A DNA stretch of 64,000 nucleotides from Plecoglossus altivelis. Its lineage: Eukaryota; Chordata; Actinopteri; Osmeriformes; Plecoglossidae. Below are positions 24,571 to 38,100 of the stretch, piece after piece. The notes beneath the pieces are model-generated. The model was not told the DNA's origin, searched no databases, and saw nothing but the letters and a program-made list of their open reading frames with translations. The position numbers and the translations under genes are program-made. The stretch spans positions 8,474,028 through 8,538,027 of the forward strand of contig BROE01000028.1 of the NCBI GenBank assembly GCA_036571765.1, read 5' to 3'. Each line of letters starts with the position of its first letter. The first letter of the stretch is position 1.

Positions 24571-27500
24571 AACTACATGGATTAGCACTCCCACTCCTCA
24601 TTGATGCATGTATGGTGACATCCTAAGCTAGAAAGCACATGATTGACATGCGTGGTGCGCGTACTGTGTGCGGTTAGCCCAGAAATGGGTAGTGCGTTAC
24701 CCCTCCGTGTTGCGTTACTTCAGGACAGTGGTGCTGTCGTCTAGCTAGTTGTGTGCGTTACTGTGTGATCCTGATGAAGCATGACTGGGATTTTGGCGTT
24801 TCTTTTTTTGTGATTATCGACCGGTTCGATAGACCCCTGAGAAATCCGAATGCTCGCCTGCCTGCGTTCAGATTGGGCTGTGCGATCGATCGTACAAGGT
24901 GCCGCGCGCGCGAATGGTTCGCTTCCGTGCGGTTTTGCGTGCGCGCGGTTTGGAGAAATTCTCCCTGTTGTTGTTCCGAACGAAGTAGCGACTTAGTGAC
25001 GTGGTAAACAATCGCTGAGGATGTTTGTGCCTTCAGACAAGATGAATAACAATCTGAGGGAATCCAAACATGTTAGCGCTGTTTGTCTCCTGAGGTTTGC
25101 AGTGATGTCAGATGAATGAGGAGCTGCTAGCCTCCCTATCATTATTCCTTTTATACAGTCCTGTCACTCACACACACACGCACACACGCATACACACACC
25201 TACATACACACACACGCATACACACACACACATACACACTCACATACACACTCATATACACACTCAAACATAGACACACTCGGTCTTCTTTTTTTTACAA
25301 AAGCTTGGCAGTGTGGTGATATGAGCTGATGTGATGTGAAGTGTTTGGGGACTAGCCTGGTGGGCAGAGGGAGGTGTGTGTGTGTGTGTGTGTGTCCGCG
25401 CACATGTGTTTGAAAGTTGCTTCGAATGGAGTTTCAATTCCCAACACGTTCGAGAAACATCAACATCCTTGAGTTTCTTTGTCTTTAATCACTGCAGTCA
25501 AGCGCTCCTCCTTGGTCGTGCATTAGCTGCCAATATATTTATAGCTGTCGTTGGAAAGGCACACCTCCCTTTCTACCAACACTTTCTAACGTACAGTAGT
25601 CTTGCTCACGGCATAGACAAAAAGGTGTTTGTTTGGTCACATTTACTCTTGTCAAGTATGAGTGTGTTGTTGTGGCACAGTGCATTACAGACAGCCAGTG
25701 CATCCCTCCCCTGAGTACGTTACTAAGCCTGACAGTTTAATCATGGCTGTCTTGTCCTCTGGTCTCTGTTTGCTTGTCTCTGAGCAGAGATGTATGGGCC
25801 CAGACAGCAGGACTGCTCACTCACTGTAAGACCCTTAATTAACCACAGCCACCAGGCTCCCTGGTGCACATTTCCACACTGTCCCATCTCTGTCCCTCTT
25901 TCTTTCTCTCTCTCTCTCTCTCCTCATCCCTCTCTCTCCTCATCCCTCTCTCTTTCTCCCCTCTTCTCTGGAGTACAGTCACGGTATGTTATTAGGTGTG
26001 CTTGCGTGTTAAACACAGATCAAAGGTGTTCCACCCGTTGTTGAACATGTCACATTATGGTGCGTGTGTGTGTGTGCGCGTGCGCGCGCGTGCGTGTGTG
26101 TGAGAGTAAGTGCTTCTAGAACGGACGTCACGAAGTTTAGCATCTGACACATTTTCATAGATGAGACGTGCACAGAATTCCTGTAGGAAGAGATTTACCC
26201 CGGTACATGAGCTGCGGTCATAGACTTTCCACCAGCATGCAGAGAAACTGCTTTTAATTGGGTTGAGAAAAGGGCTGTGTGCTGGAAGGCAAACATTTAC
26301 AGAAGAAATTGCCGGTTTACGTTGAACCATTCTAGTATACGAACACCACGTTAAAGGTTGACTTTGTCCCAAACCACCTTTACAAACAAGCGCGAACAAT
26401 TTGGAGTCATTGTGTTTCCCAGATGTGTTGTACCTGTTTACTGCTTGCTGCCTGTGTTTGACCATCTTCCAATCGTTAGTTGATTCAGAGGAGGGGCTTT
26501 AGCATATCGGGAAAAACCGTCATGTATCCACGCAAATAGATTCGCCAGGAAACGAAATTCAGTCGTTTCAACGCTAACGAGCGCGTTTTTTTTGCTCATC
26601 ACGGTACAGGGTGTAGGAAGAACACGCCTAGCTCCATGGAGAGAAGGCAGTCTCAATGGAAGATGTTGGACTGCTAATAACACAAACCTTAATGAGCCTT
26701 GAAGTTAGAGGAAAGCTCATGGTTTCTGCATTTCATGTTTCCCCCCCCACAGACCCACTGAATAACAGCCTCGATATCACCCGCATGTCGGACTTTCCCC
26801 AGCATCGTCATGACAGATTGCAATCAGGCCCATTGTCATGGATAGAAAACAACGCTACTGTAAGCCGTTCTCTCGCGATGCACAATGCTAGATTTCCTGT
26901 GCGCTGTAGCTTAGCAACAGCAGAAAGCAGGATCCCTATTAGACGAGAGGCCAACTTTGTCGGTTTCCCAGAGATCTTTGTGCTTAGAAGACGTTTGATG
27001 GGACCTTGTCATCTACGTGGGAGCGCATGTTCGTAGCCTAACAGCTGAAAACTCTTAGTCTGAAGTCTGGCACTACGAACGGCACCTTCTTTTTCTCTTC
27101 ACAGCTATTTTCCTATGTCGGCCCAGCATTTTACTCGATACCACGGAGTTTCCGGAACTTTCCAACGTCGACAAGCTCTGTTTAATTGCATCGCTGGCTG
27201 TCAGAGTCAGCGTCATGGTGGAGTCTGGGAAGAGTGCTGAGGTGAAAGGCCAGGTGTTTAACGTGTGTTTCTTTCTTTGCAGGAATGATGGGCTGACTGT
27301 AGTGTCTGTTGGAGACTTGAATGTGGGGGGGTCCAGGTCTGACCGCTAGCCTTTAGCTCCGCGAGCTATAGACTCGTCTGTCGCGTTCCTGTTACTGTGG
27401 TGGAATTCCTCTTCTTGCTGACTGGTTTTGGGGACATTTGCGGTCGAAAGCTTCTACCTCCAGTGGTGGTGTGACGTGGGGGAGCGTCTACCTGTCTGAG

Positions 27501-29227
27501 AGAAGCTTTCTCCAGGGGGGGGGGCAAAACAATGGTGGTGGTATGCTAAGCTAACATGGTGCTGCGTTCATGGTCAACCTCTTCCTGTCTGGGGTCCTCT
27601 GTGAATGGATGTAGCTTCCTCCCAGTCGGTTTCCCGTCCCTTTCGAGGGGTTTGCAATGCTGTCTAAACTTCCCGAGGCTCCGGTTGTTTCTAGTGTTTC
27701 GTCTGGTGTTTCTCCTCTGGTGTTTCTCCTCGGGGTGTTTCTCCCTCCGGTGTTCTGCGCCCGCGGGTGTTTTCTGACAGCGAAGCTTGGCCGTGTGTTG
27801 CTGTTGCTGTCGGTTGCCCTCCTGAAGGGGCTGCTTGGTTTGGACCCTCCCACTTCTCAGTTCGTCATCCGGCTCCGGGATTCGATCCATGTCGGTCGGA
27901 TCGTGCCCCTGGAGAACACCTGCCGCAGTCCATGTCCGCCCACCGCCTGCGATGTGCTTCTGTGTGTTTGTGCGTGTTGGCGAGCTTGTCAATGATGTTA
28001 ATCGGCTGAAATAAATGCTACTCACTCCACATGCTGTTCCGTGTGTATGATTGGATGAATCCGGATTTGTCATTCAGAGGGCGCGTCTCGCGTGTGTCTG
28101 CTCTGCTGTAGGCTTCACATGGACAGTCAATGGCGGCAACCAGCCAATAGGATCGCTTGAGATAAGTCTGTCATAATTGTAGTCCATTGGTTTGTGTGAG
28201 GCTTTCTCTCATTGGCCACCCAGTTGATAAACGTTTGTAATGGCTGATAGAACCCTGAGGCTTTTTGGAGAAAAAATTCACCCTATTAACTATCCACTAC
28301 ACGTTGTTAGTCGTGTGTTGCTAGGCAATTTCCTCAATTTACCAGCGGACATGCCTCCGAAACATTGCAACGAATGGGGTTCAGTATTAGAGCTATACAA
28401 TGTTTGAGACTGTTTGCAACCCACAATTCATTATTTCCTCGTTGTCTGTTGACAACAGAAGTCTGGATGACTTGCAACTTCATCCTGTTCATGGTTCTTG
28501 AGATAATCGTGCCCCCCCCACACACACACACACACACAAGCACACACACACAAACACACACAGGTTCCTCGATTCATACGTAGATGGGACCTGTCACACT
28601 TCACACTCACTCCTTTCTCTCCCCATCTGGACGTTAGGAGTCACAGAAGACTCTTGGATGAGATTTTCCACTGGAGAAGTTGAAAGAGAAGGGAGGGAGG
28701 GAGAGCGGGAGGGAGGGAGGGAGGGAGAGAGGGAGGGCGAGTGACAGCGAGAAGGGGAATGATCGAGGGAGGGAAATGGAGAATGACAGATAAAGACAGA
28801 AAGAAAGGAGTGACGCACAGCCACCAATAAACACCGCGGCTCTCTGTCAGCTGAAACCCTTTTCTTCAGAGTCAGTGTGCTAGCTCCCTGTCACTCAGCA
28901 GACCATGGTGAATAGAAGCTGCAGTAACATCTCCACAGCTAGCTCCCTGTCACTCAGCAGACCATGGTGAATAGAAGCTGCAGTAACATCTCCACAGCTA
29001 GCTCCCTGTCACTCAGCAGACCATGGTGAATAGAGGCTGCAGTAACATCTCCACAGTCAGGTTAGAGCTGCTCACTGCGCTGGAGACGGCCACTTAGCTG
29101 CCGCGTGGATCGATAAATATTATAGCGGCCATATATGGCTCGTGGATGGTATTGTATGGTAACGTGGGCATGACTGAGGTTTTAGCGTGGTTGCCATAGT
29201 AACGTGGCTCTGTTTGAAATGGAAGGC

Positions 29228-29258
<31 letters not shown>

Positions 29259-29794
29259 CTGTATGTATGAAAAGAGAGGGGAGGGAGGGGGAGAGAGGTG
29301 GGGGGGGAGAGAAAGGGAAGGGGGGGGGAGAGGACTGAAGGGGAGAGTAGTGAAGGGGAGAGCAGAGAAGAGGGGAGAGGGAGAGAAAAGGGAGGGGGAG
29401 AAGAGAAAAGGGGAGTGGGGCGGAGGAAGGGGGAGAGAGAAAGGGAGGGAGAGAGAAAGGGAGTGGGGCGGAGGAAGGGGGAGAGAGAAAGGGAGTGGGG
29501 CGGAGGAAGGGGGAGAGAGAAAGGGAGGGAGAGAGAAAGGGAGCAGCCAGAGAGGCTGAGCTGGCAGTGCCCTGGATGGACTGGTAGGCTGGATCATCCA
29601 TCAGGGTGCCCACAGGCTAGAGTGATGCCAGGGTGCCCACAGGCTGGAGTGATGCCAGGGTGCCCACAGGCTGGAGTGATGCCAGGGCTCATTAATCTGT
29701 GCCCGGAGTCCTGGCATCAAGCTGTAATCACGATCCCCACTCCTCCCTCTAATGCAGGAGCCAGAGCTGCGAATACCAGCGCTGGCTCTGTCTA

Positions 29795-29852
<58 letters not shown>

Positions 29853-30119
29853 TCACTCACACACACACAGACCCTTATGGGTATACACACAAACATTCTG
29901 TCCCTTTCAAATGTTTAAAAACACAGGAAAATCTCCTGACAAACCAGATTTATGGCTATAATGCATGCATGCGTAGACAGTGACCACACACACACACACA
30001 CAACACACACACACACACACACTACCTTCTCTGTTTAGAACCTGTGCTGCTATCAAGGACTTCTCCTGAGTCTTACTATGCGAGTTCCGCATTTGTTTTC
30101 CGGAAAATGCCGGCAGCCA

Positions 30120-30166
<47 letters not shown>

Positions 30167-33100
30167 TTATTAAAATGTCCATGATCTTATTTTCAGACAT
30201 TAGCCATCTCTGACTCTTTTTCTGTCTCTGTTTCTCGCTCCCTCTGATACACGTGGACACACACACATACTTTTCTCCATCTTTGCCCGCTTTGGCGACA
30301 TCGCAAGAGAGCTGCTGTCATCTCTGGGTTGTTGTCAACTCCCTGTTTCCTCTGCAGTCTTTCATAGTGCTGCAGCTGGGACCAGACAGCAGAATACTGC
30401 ACCTCCCTCTCCACCTCCACCTCCTTCCCTCCATCATCTCCACCCCCATCTCCATCTCCTCCCCCCTCCACCTGCTCCATCTCCACCTCTCTAAATAACC
30501 AGGGACCCCCTGCTGGGTTTGAAACTGAACCATATAGATGTCATTGCCGCTACACTGGAACACACACATTCACGCACTCCACCCTTACATACACATACAC
30601 ACATACACATACACACAGTCTTTAACTACATCCCAGTGTCACTTTTACATTAGCGATTGCGTAACCAAATCCCATGACAGTAGGACGCAAGCATGTCACA
30701 AAAGGGATGCCAACATGGTTGTCAACAATTCCCCTTCATGTTTGTTTTGCCGCGCGTGCGTTAGTTAAACTGCTACCCGCTCTTGTTTCTTCCCTCCTCT
30801 GTTCCCTCTCTGCCTGTCTGCCTCTCTGCCTGTCTGCCTCTCTGCCTGTCTGCCTCTCTGCCTGTCTGCGTGTGACGCGTGCGTGTCAGCAGACAGGAAG
30901 AGGCAGGATGAGGCAGGAAGAGACACGATTGGAGAGGCGAGAGAACGTGCATCAGGTTTCTAAAGGTGACACGGGGGTGACAAACCCAGATAAGAGGAGC
31001 TTTATCACTGCTCTCCAGCTGGCTCAGCCAGGAGCACCAGCAGTCAGGCTCTGCTCAGGTCTCTCTCTCTCTCTGTGTCACACACACATACACATACACA
31101 CACACATACACACACACACACATACACACATACACACACACACACCAGGACGCATGGGTAGCTTCCACTGCATGCACGCTGAGATGTCACCCGTTCAAAT
31201 CCCCCTTTGTTCTTCACTTCGGCTAAAGATGTTTGACTACTTAATGAACTGCTACGCGCAGTTTCAAGAATGTATCTAGGCAACGATAGTCCTCAGCGTT
31301 GGCTTTTGAAAATGATTATTTCTGCTATAATACGAATGCTGAATAAAATAACGCAGGGTGGTTTTAAAGTGGGCGGGGTCTCCTTTATTCGATGACGGGC
31401 TTCGTTCGCTTGCAATACAACTGCCTTTTCTCCAAAGTAGGAGCAACAGATCTCCATGCAAAGTAGGAGCAACAGACTTGCTGTTTTGAGGGCATGTCGC
31501 ACCCGTGTGTGTTGAAGCTCACGTCCCTGAAGTAATGTCAATTAAAACATTTCCCTGAACCTGCGTGCACTCACTTTGAGTTTTGCGGACTCCAGAACAG
31601 GACATGATTGGACTGGCCACGCGGCGCTGGTTGCCGCGGTAGATTGATTAGCAGCTGGGACGGATGCTGCTCTCACGCTCCAGAATCCTCCTCAGGAGCG
31701 CTGAGCAGTTCAAACCTACTGGATCAAAGCCTGGAAGCTGGATGGTCGCTCTGCTTTCATCTACAGCTCTCTGTGTCTCTCTGTCTCTCTCTCGCTCTGT
31801 GTCTCTCTCTGTTTCTCTCTCTCGCTCTGTCTCTCTCCCGCTCTGTGTCTCTTGCTCTCTCTCTTTCGCTCTCTCTCTCCCTTCTTCCTATTTCTGCCAA
31901 TCTCTCCCCCTTTCTCTCTCTCTCTTCCCATCTCCCTCTCTCTGTCTCTCCTCTGCCAGTCACACTATAATGGGGAGAAGACAATCACACCTGATTGTAA
32001 GACCCAGATGGCTTGGACTGAAGGGCTGTGTGTGTGCGTGCATGCGTGTGCGCGTTTGTGACAGTGCCCAGGCCTGTTCTCGTCCTCTCCTCTCCCCCTC
32101 CCTCACCCTTCCCTGCACCAGCCCCCCAGACAGCAACTCTTTAGTTCTTCTGACTGTATAAGACATTCGAAACACACACTTGTCTCCTCCTCAGGTGATT
32201 CAGTCCTCCTTGAATGTCAGGGGTTGCCTTTTACTTTCATGCTCTCTCTCCTCTCACTCTCTCTCGGTCGCTCTCTCTTACTCTATCTCTCACTCTCCCT
32301 GCCCCTCTCTCTCTGTGTCTCTTTCTCTCTCTCCCTCCTCTCACTCTCTCCTCTCTCTCTCACTCTCCCCGCCCCTCTCTCTCTGTGTCTCTTTCTCTCT
32401 GTCTCTCTCCTCACTCTCTCTCTCTTTCTCCCTGCCCCTCTCTCTCTGTGTCTCTTTCTATCTCTCTCTCCCTGTCTCTCTCCTCTCTCTCAGCCCTGTT
32501 CAGACTTCTCTGTTCAGTCGTCTCCAGACGCCTGCATGACGCAAAGCCTCAGCCAGCCGCGAAACCCCCAAGTCTGACACAGAAAGGAGACGCCCCCCTT
32601 TCCCTGCTGCCTTCCCCTGCGCTCCCTGTCCGAGAGGGTCGGAGTACAATACCGAGTTCAAGGACCCACAGTAATGCAGGAGACCACACCCACTAATCGC
32701 AAGGTCTTCCTCGCCCAGTTAGTTTGGTCCAAACGTCTCCCAACTTCAGTCGTTTTCATTCACCAGGCTGTAAACTGTTCACAGGAGTGACAGTGATTTG
32801 TTTGAAGTGGCAGGTCTATCATTGATTTTCCCATGCCAGTTTGGATACAGGCTTCCCCTCCATCTTTCTCCAGTCATGGTTAATCAGGACCAGCAGAGTT
32901 TAGTTGAGGGGAACACTTGTAGCTAGCTTGCTTGAACAATCATGTTGCAAAGGGCTTCGCATTTAACATCCAACTCTGTTCTCTGACTGGCTCCTGTAAC
33001 GTTTCCCTCCGAAAGTATGAAAGATGCACCAGTGTTTCTGCAGTGCTGCGGCTGCGCTGTGTGACTTAATCTGCTATGCTAACCAGGAGAGGGCAGTGGG

Positions 33101-34868
33101 ACTGGCTGGCTAGCTGACTGGCTGGCTAACTGGCTAGCTAGCTGGCTGGCTGGCTGGCTAGCTAGCTGGCTGGCTAGCTGGCTCTGGGTTTGATCATTTT
33201 GAGTCACTGTGACTGATTCCAGCTGGCTGCCCTGGGCTGCTTTGAGAGACAGTTCTGCAGAGTGGTCTGCAGAACCAAAACAAAACATTTTGCTGGGTCC
33301 TTTTATCCTTCTGAATGTGTGACTTTGAATCAAAGCAGGGGGCTGCTGTCAAAAGAGATGGTGTGTGTGTGTGTGTGTGCACGCCTTTGATCTTGGGTTA
33401 TTGAGTGTGTGAAACACGATGATAAAAAGCAGTTATGTTTGCACTGGTGTGATTCCCAATGGAATGTCTGTGTGTGTCTGTGTCTGTGTATGCATATGTT
33501 TGTATGGGTGTGTATCTGCGTGTGGGTGTGTGTTTGGGTGTTGAGTAAGGCCTTTTGTGGCCAGCCTGGTGGGCCAGACTGCAGTGACTGATCAATAAGC
33601 CATCATAATGGAACAACAGCCCACCACATTCAATACACTCAGCCGTCCATTCAACCCTGTTCCTGGTTTAGCAACAAACAGCATGTGTATATATGTGTTC
33701 ACACATGCCTGTATACAGAATGTGTGTCTATGTATGTGCGTGTGTTTACATGCTTACACACACACACACACATCTTCCTGGTGTGTGTGTGTGGTGCAGA
33801 CCAGCTTGTCATTTTCATCCCACCAGCTTGCCACTAGGCACTTTCTACAAACCTAGTCAGCAGTCTTTCAGACATGCATTCTCCTTCATACAGATAGCGT
33901 CTCTTTCACACACACACGTCAGGGATTGATAGAGTGAGGTAGAGGCTGAGGTATATAGGAAGAGCCTGAGGTATTTAAGGAGAGGCTGAGGTATGCAGGT
34001 AGAGGCTTAGGTATGCAGGTAGAGGCTGAGGTATATAGGTAGAGGCTGAGGTATGCAGGTAGAGGCTGCTGTATATAGGTAGAGGCTGAGGTATGCAGGT
34101 AGAGGCTGAGGTATGCAGGTAGAGGCTGAGGTATGCAGGTAGAGGTAGAGGCTGAGGTATGCAGGTAGAGGTAGAGGCTGAGGTATGCAGGTAGAGGCTG
34201 AGGTATGCAGGTAGAGGCTGAGGTATGCAGGTAGAGGCTGAGGTATGCTGGTAGAGGCTGAGGTATGCAGGTAGAGCCTGAGGTATGCAGGTAGAGGCTG
34301 CGGTATATAGGTAGAGGCTGAGGTATGCAGGTAGAGGCTGAGGTATGCAGGTAGAGGCTGAGGTAGAGCTCCCACCAGAGCAGTGTCTTGTAGTCAGATA
34401 TTTTGTGAAGACAGGGAAGAGGAGAGGGGAGGGGATCTAGGCAGCGAGGGGATGGGGAGAAAAAGATAGGGGAGGAGGAGAGGGAGGCAGTGAGGCGTGG
34501 AGGAGAGTGTGCTCTCTGCTGCACAGTGCCTAGCACCCCGGCAGCCGACTTGCAGGCAGACGCTCTCCTCCTCCATCCTCTCTCTCTTTCCTTCTCTCTC
34601 TCTCTCTCTCTCGGATCCTTCACTCTCGTTCCATCTCTCTGTCACTCTCTCGGCTCCTTCGGTCTCTCTCTGTCACTCTCTCTCGGCTGTTTCGCTCTCT
34701 CTCTCTCTGTCGCGGCTTTCGGTCTCTCTCTCTCTCTCTCTCTCTGTCTCTGTCTCTGTCACTCTCTCTCGGCTCTTTCGCTCTCTTCCTCTCTCGGCAC
34801 ATCACAGGGTCTCGGCATGCTCTCAGACCAGCACTACAAGCATATCTGCTGACCAAAAGCTGTGAAGG

Positions 34869-34905
<37 letters not shown>

Positions 34906-35070
34906 AGAACCGCATGGGGACTTTAAGCTCAGGACTAGGGGAAGAGTGAAGCATGGATCATGTTGCCAGGTCAGTAGATTTTCTGCTTCATTTAGACTGA
35001 TAGGATTGTGTGTGTGTGTATGTATGTGTTTTTCAGTTTTGTTACATCGGGCTTCATCTCTGTGTGTGCG

Positions 35071-35118
<48 letters not shown>

Positions 35119-38100
35119 ACTGCAGACAGCGTACCCATGGTGTCGCACATGCCTCCTGTCAGCACATAGTCAGGGGTCAGCAGTGCTCAGAGACTTTCTC
35201 TTTCAGGATCTCTCTCTGTTTGCCTGTCTGTCTCTGCCTAGCTGTCTGTCCCTCTCCCTGACTGTCTGTCTCTCTGCCTGCCTGTCTCTCTCTGCCTGCC
35301 TGTCTCTCTCTGCCGGGCTGGCTGTCTCTCTGTCTGCCTGCCTGTCTGTCTGTCTGTCTCTCTGTCTACCTGTTTGTCTCTCTGCCTGGCTGTCTGTCTC
35401 CCTCCCTGCCTGCCTGTCTTTCTACCTGTTTGTCTGTATGCCTGCCTGTCTCTCTTTCTACCTGTTTGTCTCTCTGCCTGTTTCTCTGCCTGTCTCGCTG
35501 CCTGCCTGTCTGTCTGTCTCTCTGTCTGGCTGTGCAAGTCTTTTATTTGGTCTCTGCGTGTCACCCTGCCTCCTCCTCCTCCCCCTGGCTGGGATATGTA
35601 TTTAGGACAGTGTTCAGTAGAAACAGGTGTGAGTAGAAGGGCTTCTTCAATCAGCACACACACTGATCACAGTCACACCCTGTGACCCTCGGGTACCACT
35701 AACTGCCCTGATACCACACACACACACACACACACACAACTCTGCTACCACACACACCCCTGCTACCACAAACACACATACAACTCTGCTACCACACACA
35801 TCTCTGCTACCACACACACCTCTGATACCACACACACATGCCTGCTATCGAACAAACCCCTTCTACCACACACACACACCTGCTAACGCCCCTTCCACCC
35901 CCCCGCTACAACACACATCCCTGCTAACACACATGCCCTTGCTAACACACACAAACATGCTAGCACGCACATGCCTGCTAACACAGCCTTATCAAGAGAA
36001 ACCGCCTGTGTGTGTGTGTNNNNNNNNNNNNNNNNNNNNNNNNNNNNNNNNNNNNNNNNNNNNNNNNNNNNNNNNNNNNNNNNNNNNNNNNNNNNNNNNN
36101 NNNNNNNNNNNNNNNNNNNNNNNNNNNNNNNNNNNNNNNNNNNNNNNNNNNNNNNNNNNNNNNNNNNNNNNNNNNNNNNNNNNNNNNNNNNNNNNNNNNN
36201 NNNNNNNNNNNNNNNNNNNNNNNNNNNNNNNNNNNNNNNNNNNNNNNNNNNNNNNNNNNNNNNNNNNNNNNNNNNNNNNNNNNNNNNNNNNNNNNNNNNN
36301 NNNNNNNNNNNNNNNNNNNNNNNNNNNNNNNNNNNNNNNNNNNNNNNNNNNNNNNNNNNNNNNNNNNNNNNNNNNNNNNNNNNNNNNNNNNNNNNNNNNN
36401 NNNNNNNNNNNNNNNNNNNNNNNNNNNNNNNNNNNNNNNNNNNNNNNNNNNNNNNNNNNNNNNNNNNNNNNNNNNNNNNNNNNNNNNNNNNNNNNNNNNN
36501 NNNNNNNNNNNNNNNNNNNNNNNNNNNNNNNNNNNNNNNNNNNNNNNNNNNNNNNNNNNNNNNNNNNNNNNNNNNNNNNNNNNNNNNNNNNNNNNNNNNN
36601 NNNNNNNNNNNNNNNNNNNNNNNNNNNNNNNNNNNNNNNNNNNNNNNNNNNNNNNNNNNNNNNNNNNNNNNNNNNNNNNNNNNNNNNNNNNNNNNNNNNN
36701 NNNNNNNNNNNNNNNNNNNNNNNNNNNNNNNNNNNNNNNNNNNNNNNNNNNNNNNNNNNNNNNNNNNNNNNNNNNNNNNNNNNNNNNNNNNNNNNNNNNN
36801 NNNNNNNNNNNNNNNNNNNNNNNNNNNNNNNNNNNNNNNNNNNNNNNNNNNNNNNNNNNNNNNNNNNNNNNNNNNNNNNNNNNNNNNNNNNNNTTGACTC
36901 GAAAGGGGCGTTTATTCAGTTATTGTGTCTTGCCAAGCCGCCCCATCGCATACAGCAGTAATATGATGCCGGTGATGGGAAGCTGTTAGATGGACTCGGC
37001 CTGCCCAGCCCGTTGCCTCTGCAGTGGTCGTTCATCTTGCCTGTCAGCTTAGCTGAAGGTCCATAACACCACCAGGAGTCCACACTACTACAGCCTCCTG
37101 CTCTGCTACCAGAACCCACTGCCAGCAGCTAGGACAGAGATGGCTACAGCTGTTAGAATGTTTACCTGAGGATTAAGAGGTCTCAGATTCAGATAGCCCC
37201 TCCTCCCCCCCTCCTCCTCCTGACTAAACTTGGTCTGCTAAGTAAATCCACTGCTGGAAGAGTTTGACGTGTCCATTTACACTGCAGGGCTACACTGTGT
37301 CTCAATCAGGTGTCCGATTATTTATTTTTCTTCTCTGTGCAAGGCAGAATGGAGTGTTGCATTGCAGTGATAATGCAGAACATCCAGCTATGAGCGAGGT
37401 AAAGCAAGACACCAAGCTGTGCTCGTGTGCGTTTGCACCTGCCACTGCAAACACCATCGCCAATGGGACGCAAGCACATGAAGGATGTCTCTCCGATTTC
37501 TTTGTTTGTCAACCTCTCCCTCACTGTCTCACTACGGCGGCTCCCCTTCCAGCCAGGAGAAGTCATCTAAGTAATAGGTCATGAAGGAAGTGTTGCTGTT
37601 TTCTCCCACGGCCAAGTTGTCTTCCTCCCCGCCCGCCTCCGGTCCTGCCAGTCCTCCATTAGCCTGTCAACACGCTCAGTGGATTCTGGAGAATGGAGGC
37701 TCTTATTGGTTATCTGCTCCGAATCCCTGAGGTAAAACACGGACGAGTGTGTTTGTGTGGCGGGGGTGGGGGGGATGGAGAGGAATACATTTGTGTGTAA
37801 GTGTGCGTGGGCATACTTTGTGTGTGTGTGTGTGTGTGTGCGCGTGTGTGCGTGCGTGTGTGCGCGTGTGTGCGCGTGTGTGCGCGTGTGTGTGCGTGCG
37901 CGTGTGTGCGTGCGTGTGTGTGCATGTGTGTGTGTGTGTGCATGTGTGTGTGTGTGCGTAGGGCTTCCCATGAGTTGTACCCAAGGTTAAAGGGAGCTGT
38001 GAGTAAGAGTGGTGAGGGAGCCTTCCTGCAGGTTTAGACATGAGCTGCTGCTGGGGAGGGCAGCAGGAAAGGACCATCCCTCTCACACACTAAAACACAC

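Larger units (their letters stand above)
28216..36019. other. Large intron, part 3: repeat-dense sequence before the gap
   Basis: CA arrays (28518-28561, 29983-30020, 30120-30163, 31078-31144), CT arrays (29797-29853, 31770-31930, 32240-32500, 34578-34795), GA array (29270-29545), TG tract (35060-35115), (CTGC/CTGT)n (30809-30868, 35215-35530), GCTG/GCTA units (33100-33183) and (CTACCACACA)n-like repeats (35690-35960) alternate with plain sequence. No exon supported. Confidence 0.7.

Noticed and set aside
26739..27036. Open frame (about 100 codons) with non-repetitive composition
   Set aside because: No recognisable family, no conserved patj linker sequence and no phase-compatible splice pair. 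Left as intron.
27546..28073. 175-codon open frame on the - strand
   Set aside because: No recognisable domain, composition driven by CpG-rich sequence and a short ggtgtttctcctc repeat, no splice context. Treated as chance, though the DNA block itself is listed as possible regulatory sequence.
29129..29138. Perfect CArG box (ccatatatgg)
   Set aside because: A single 10-bp palindrome in 64 kb is expected by chance and has no supporting neighbours.
33942..34365. Regularly spaced repeats that might suggest a CRISPR array
   Set aside because: Units are head-to-tail with no unique spacers, and the DNA is vertebrate. The same applies to the other arrays (19588, 42150, 44948, 46515, 48795, 59433).
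35933..36989. Open frames of over 300 codons around 36 kb
   Set aside because: They run through the N gap and contain no real sequence.
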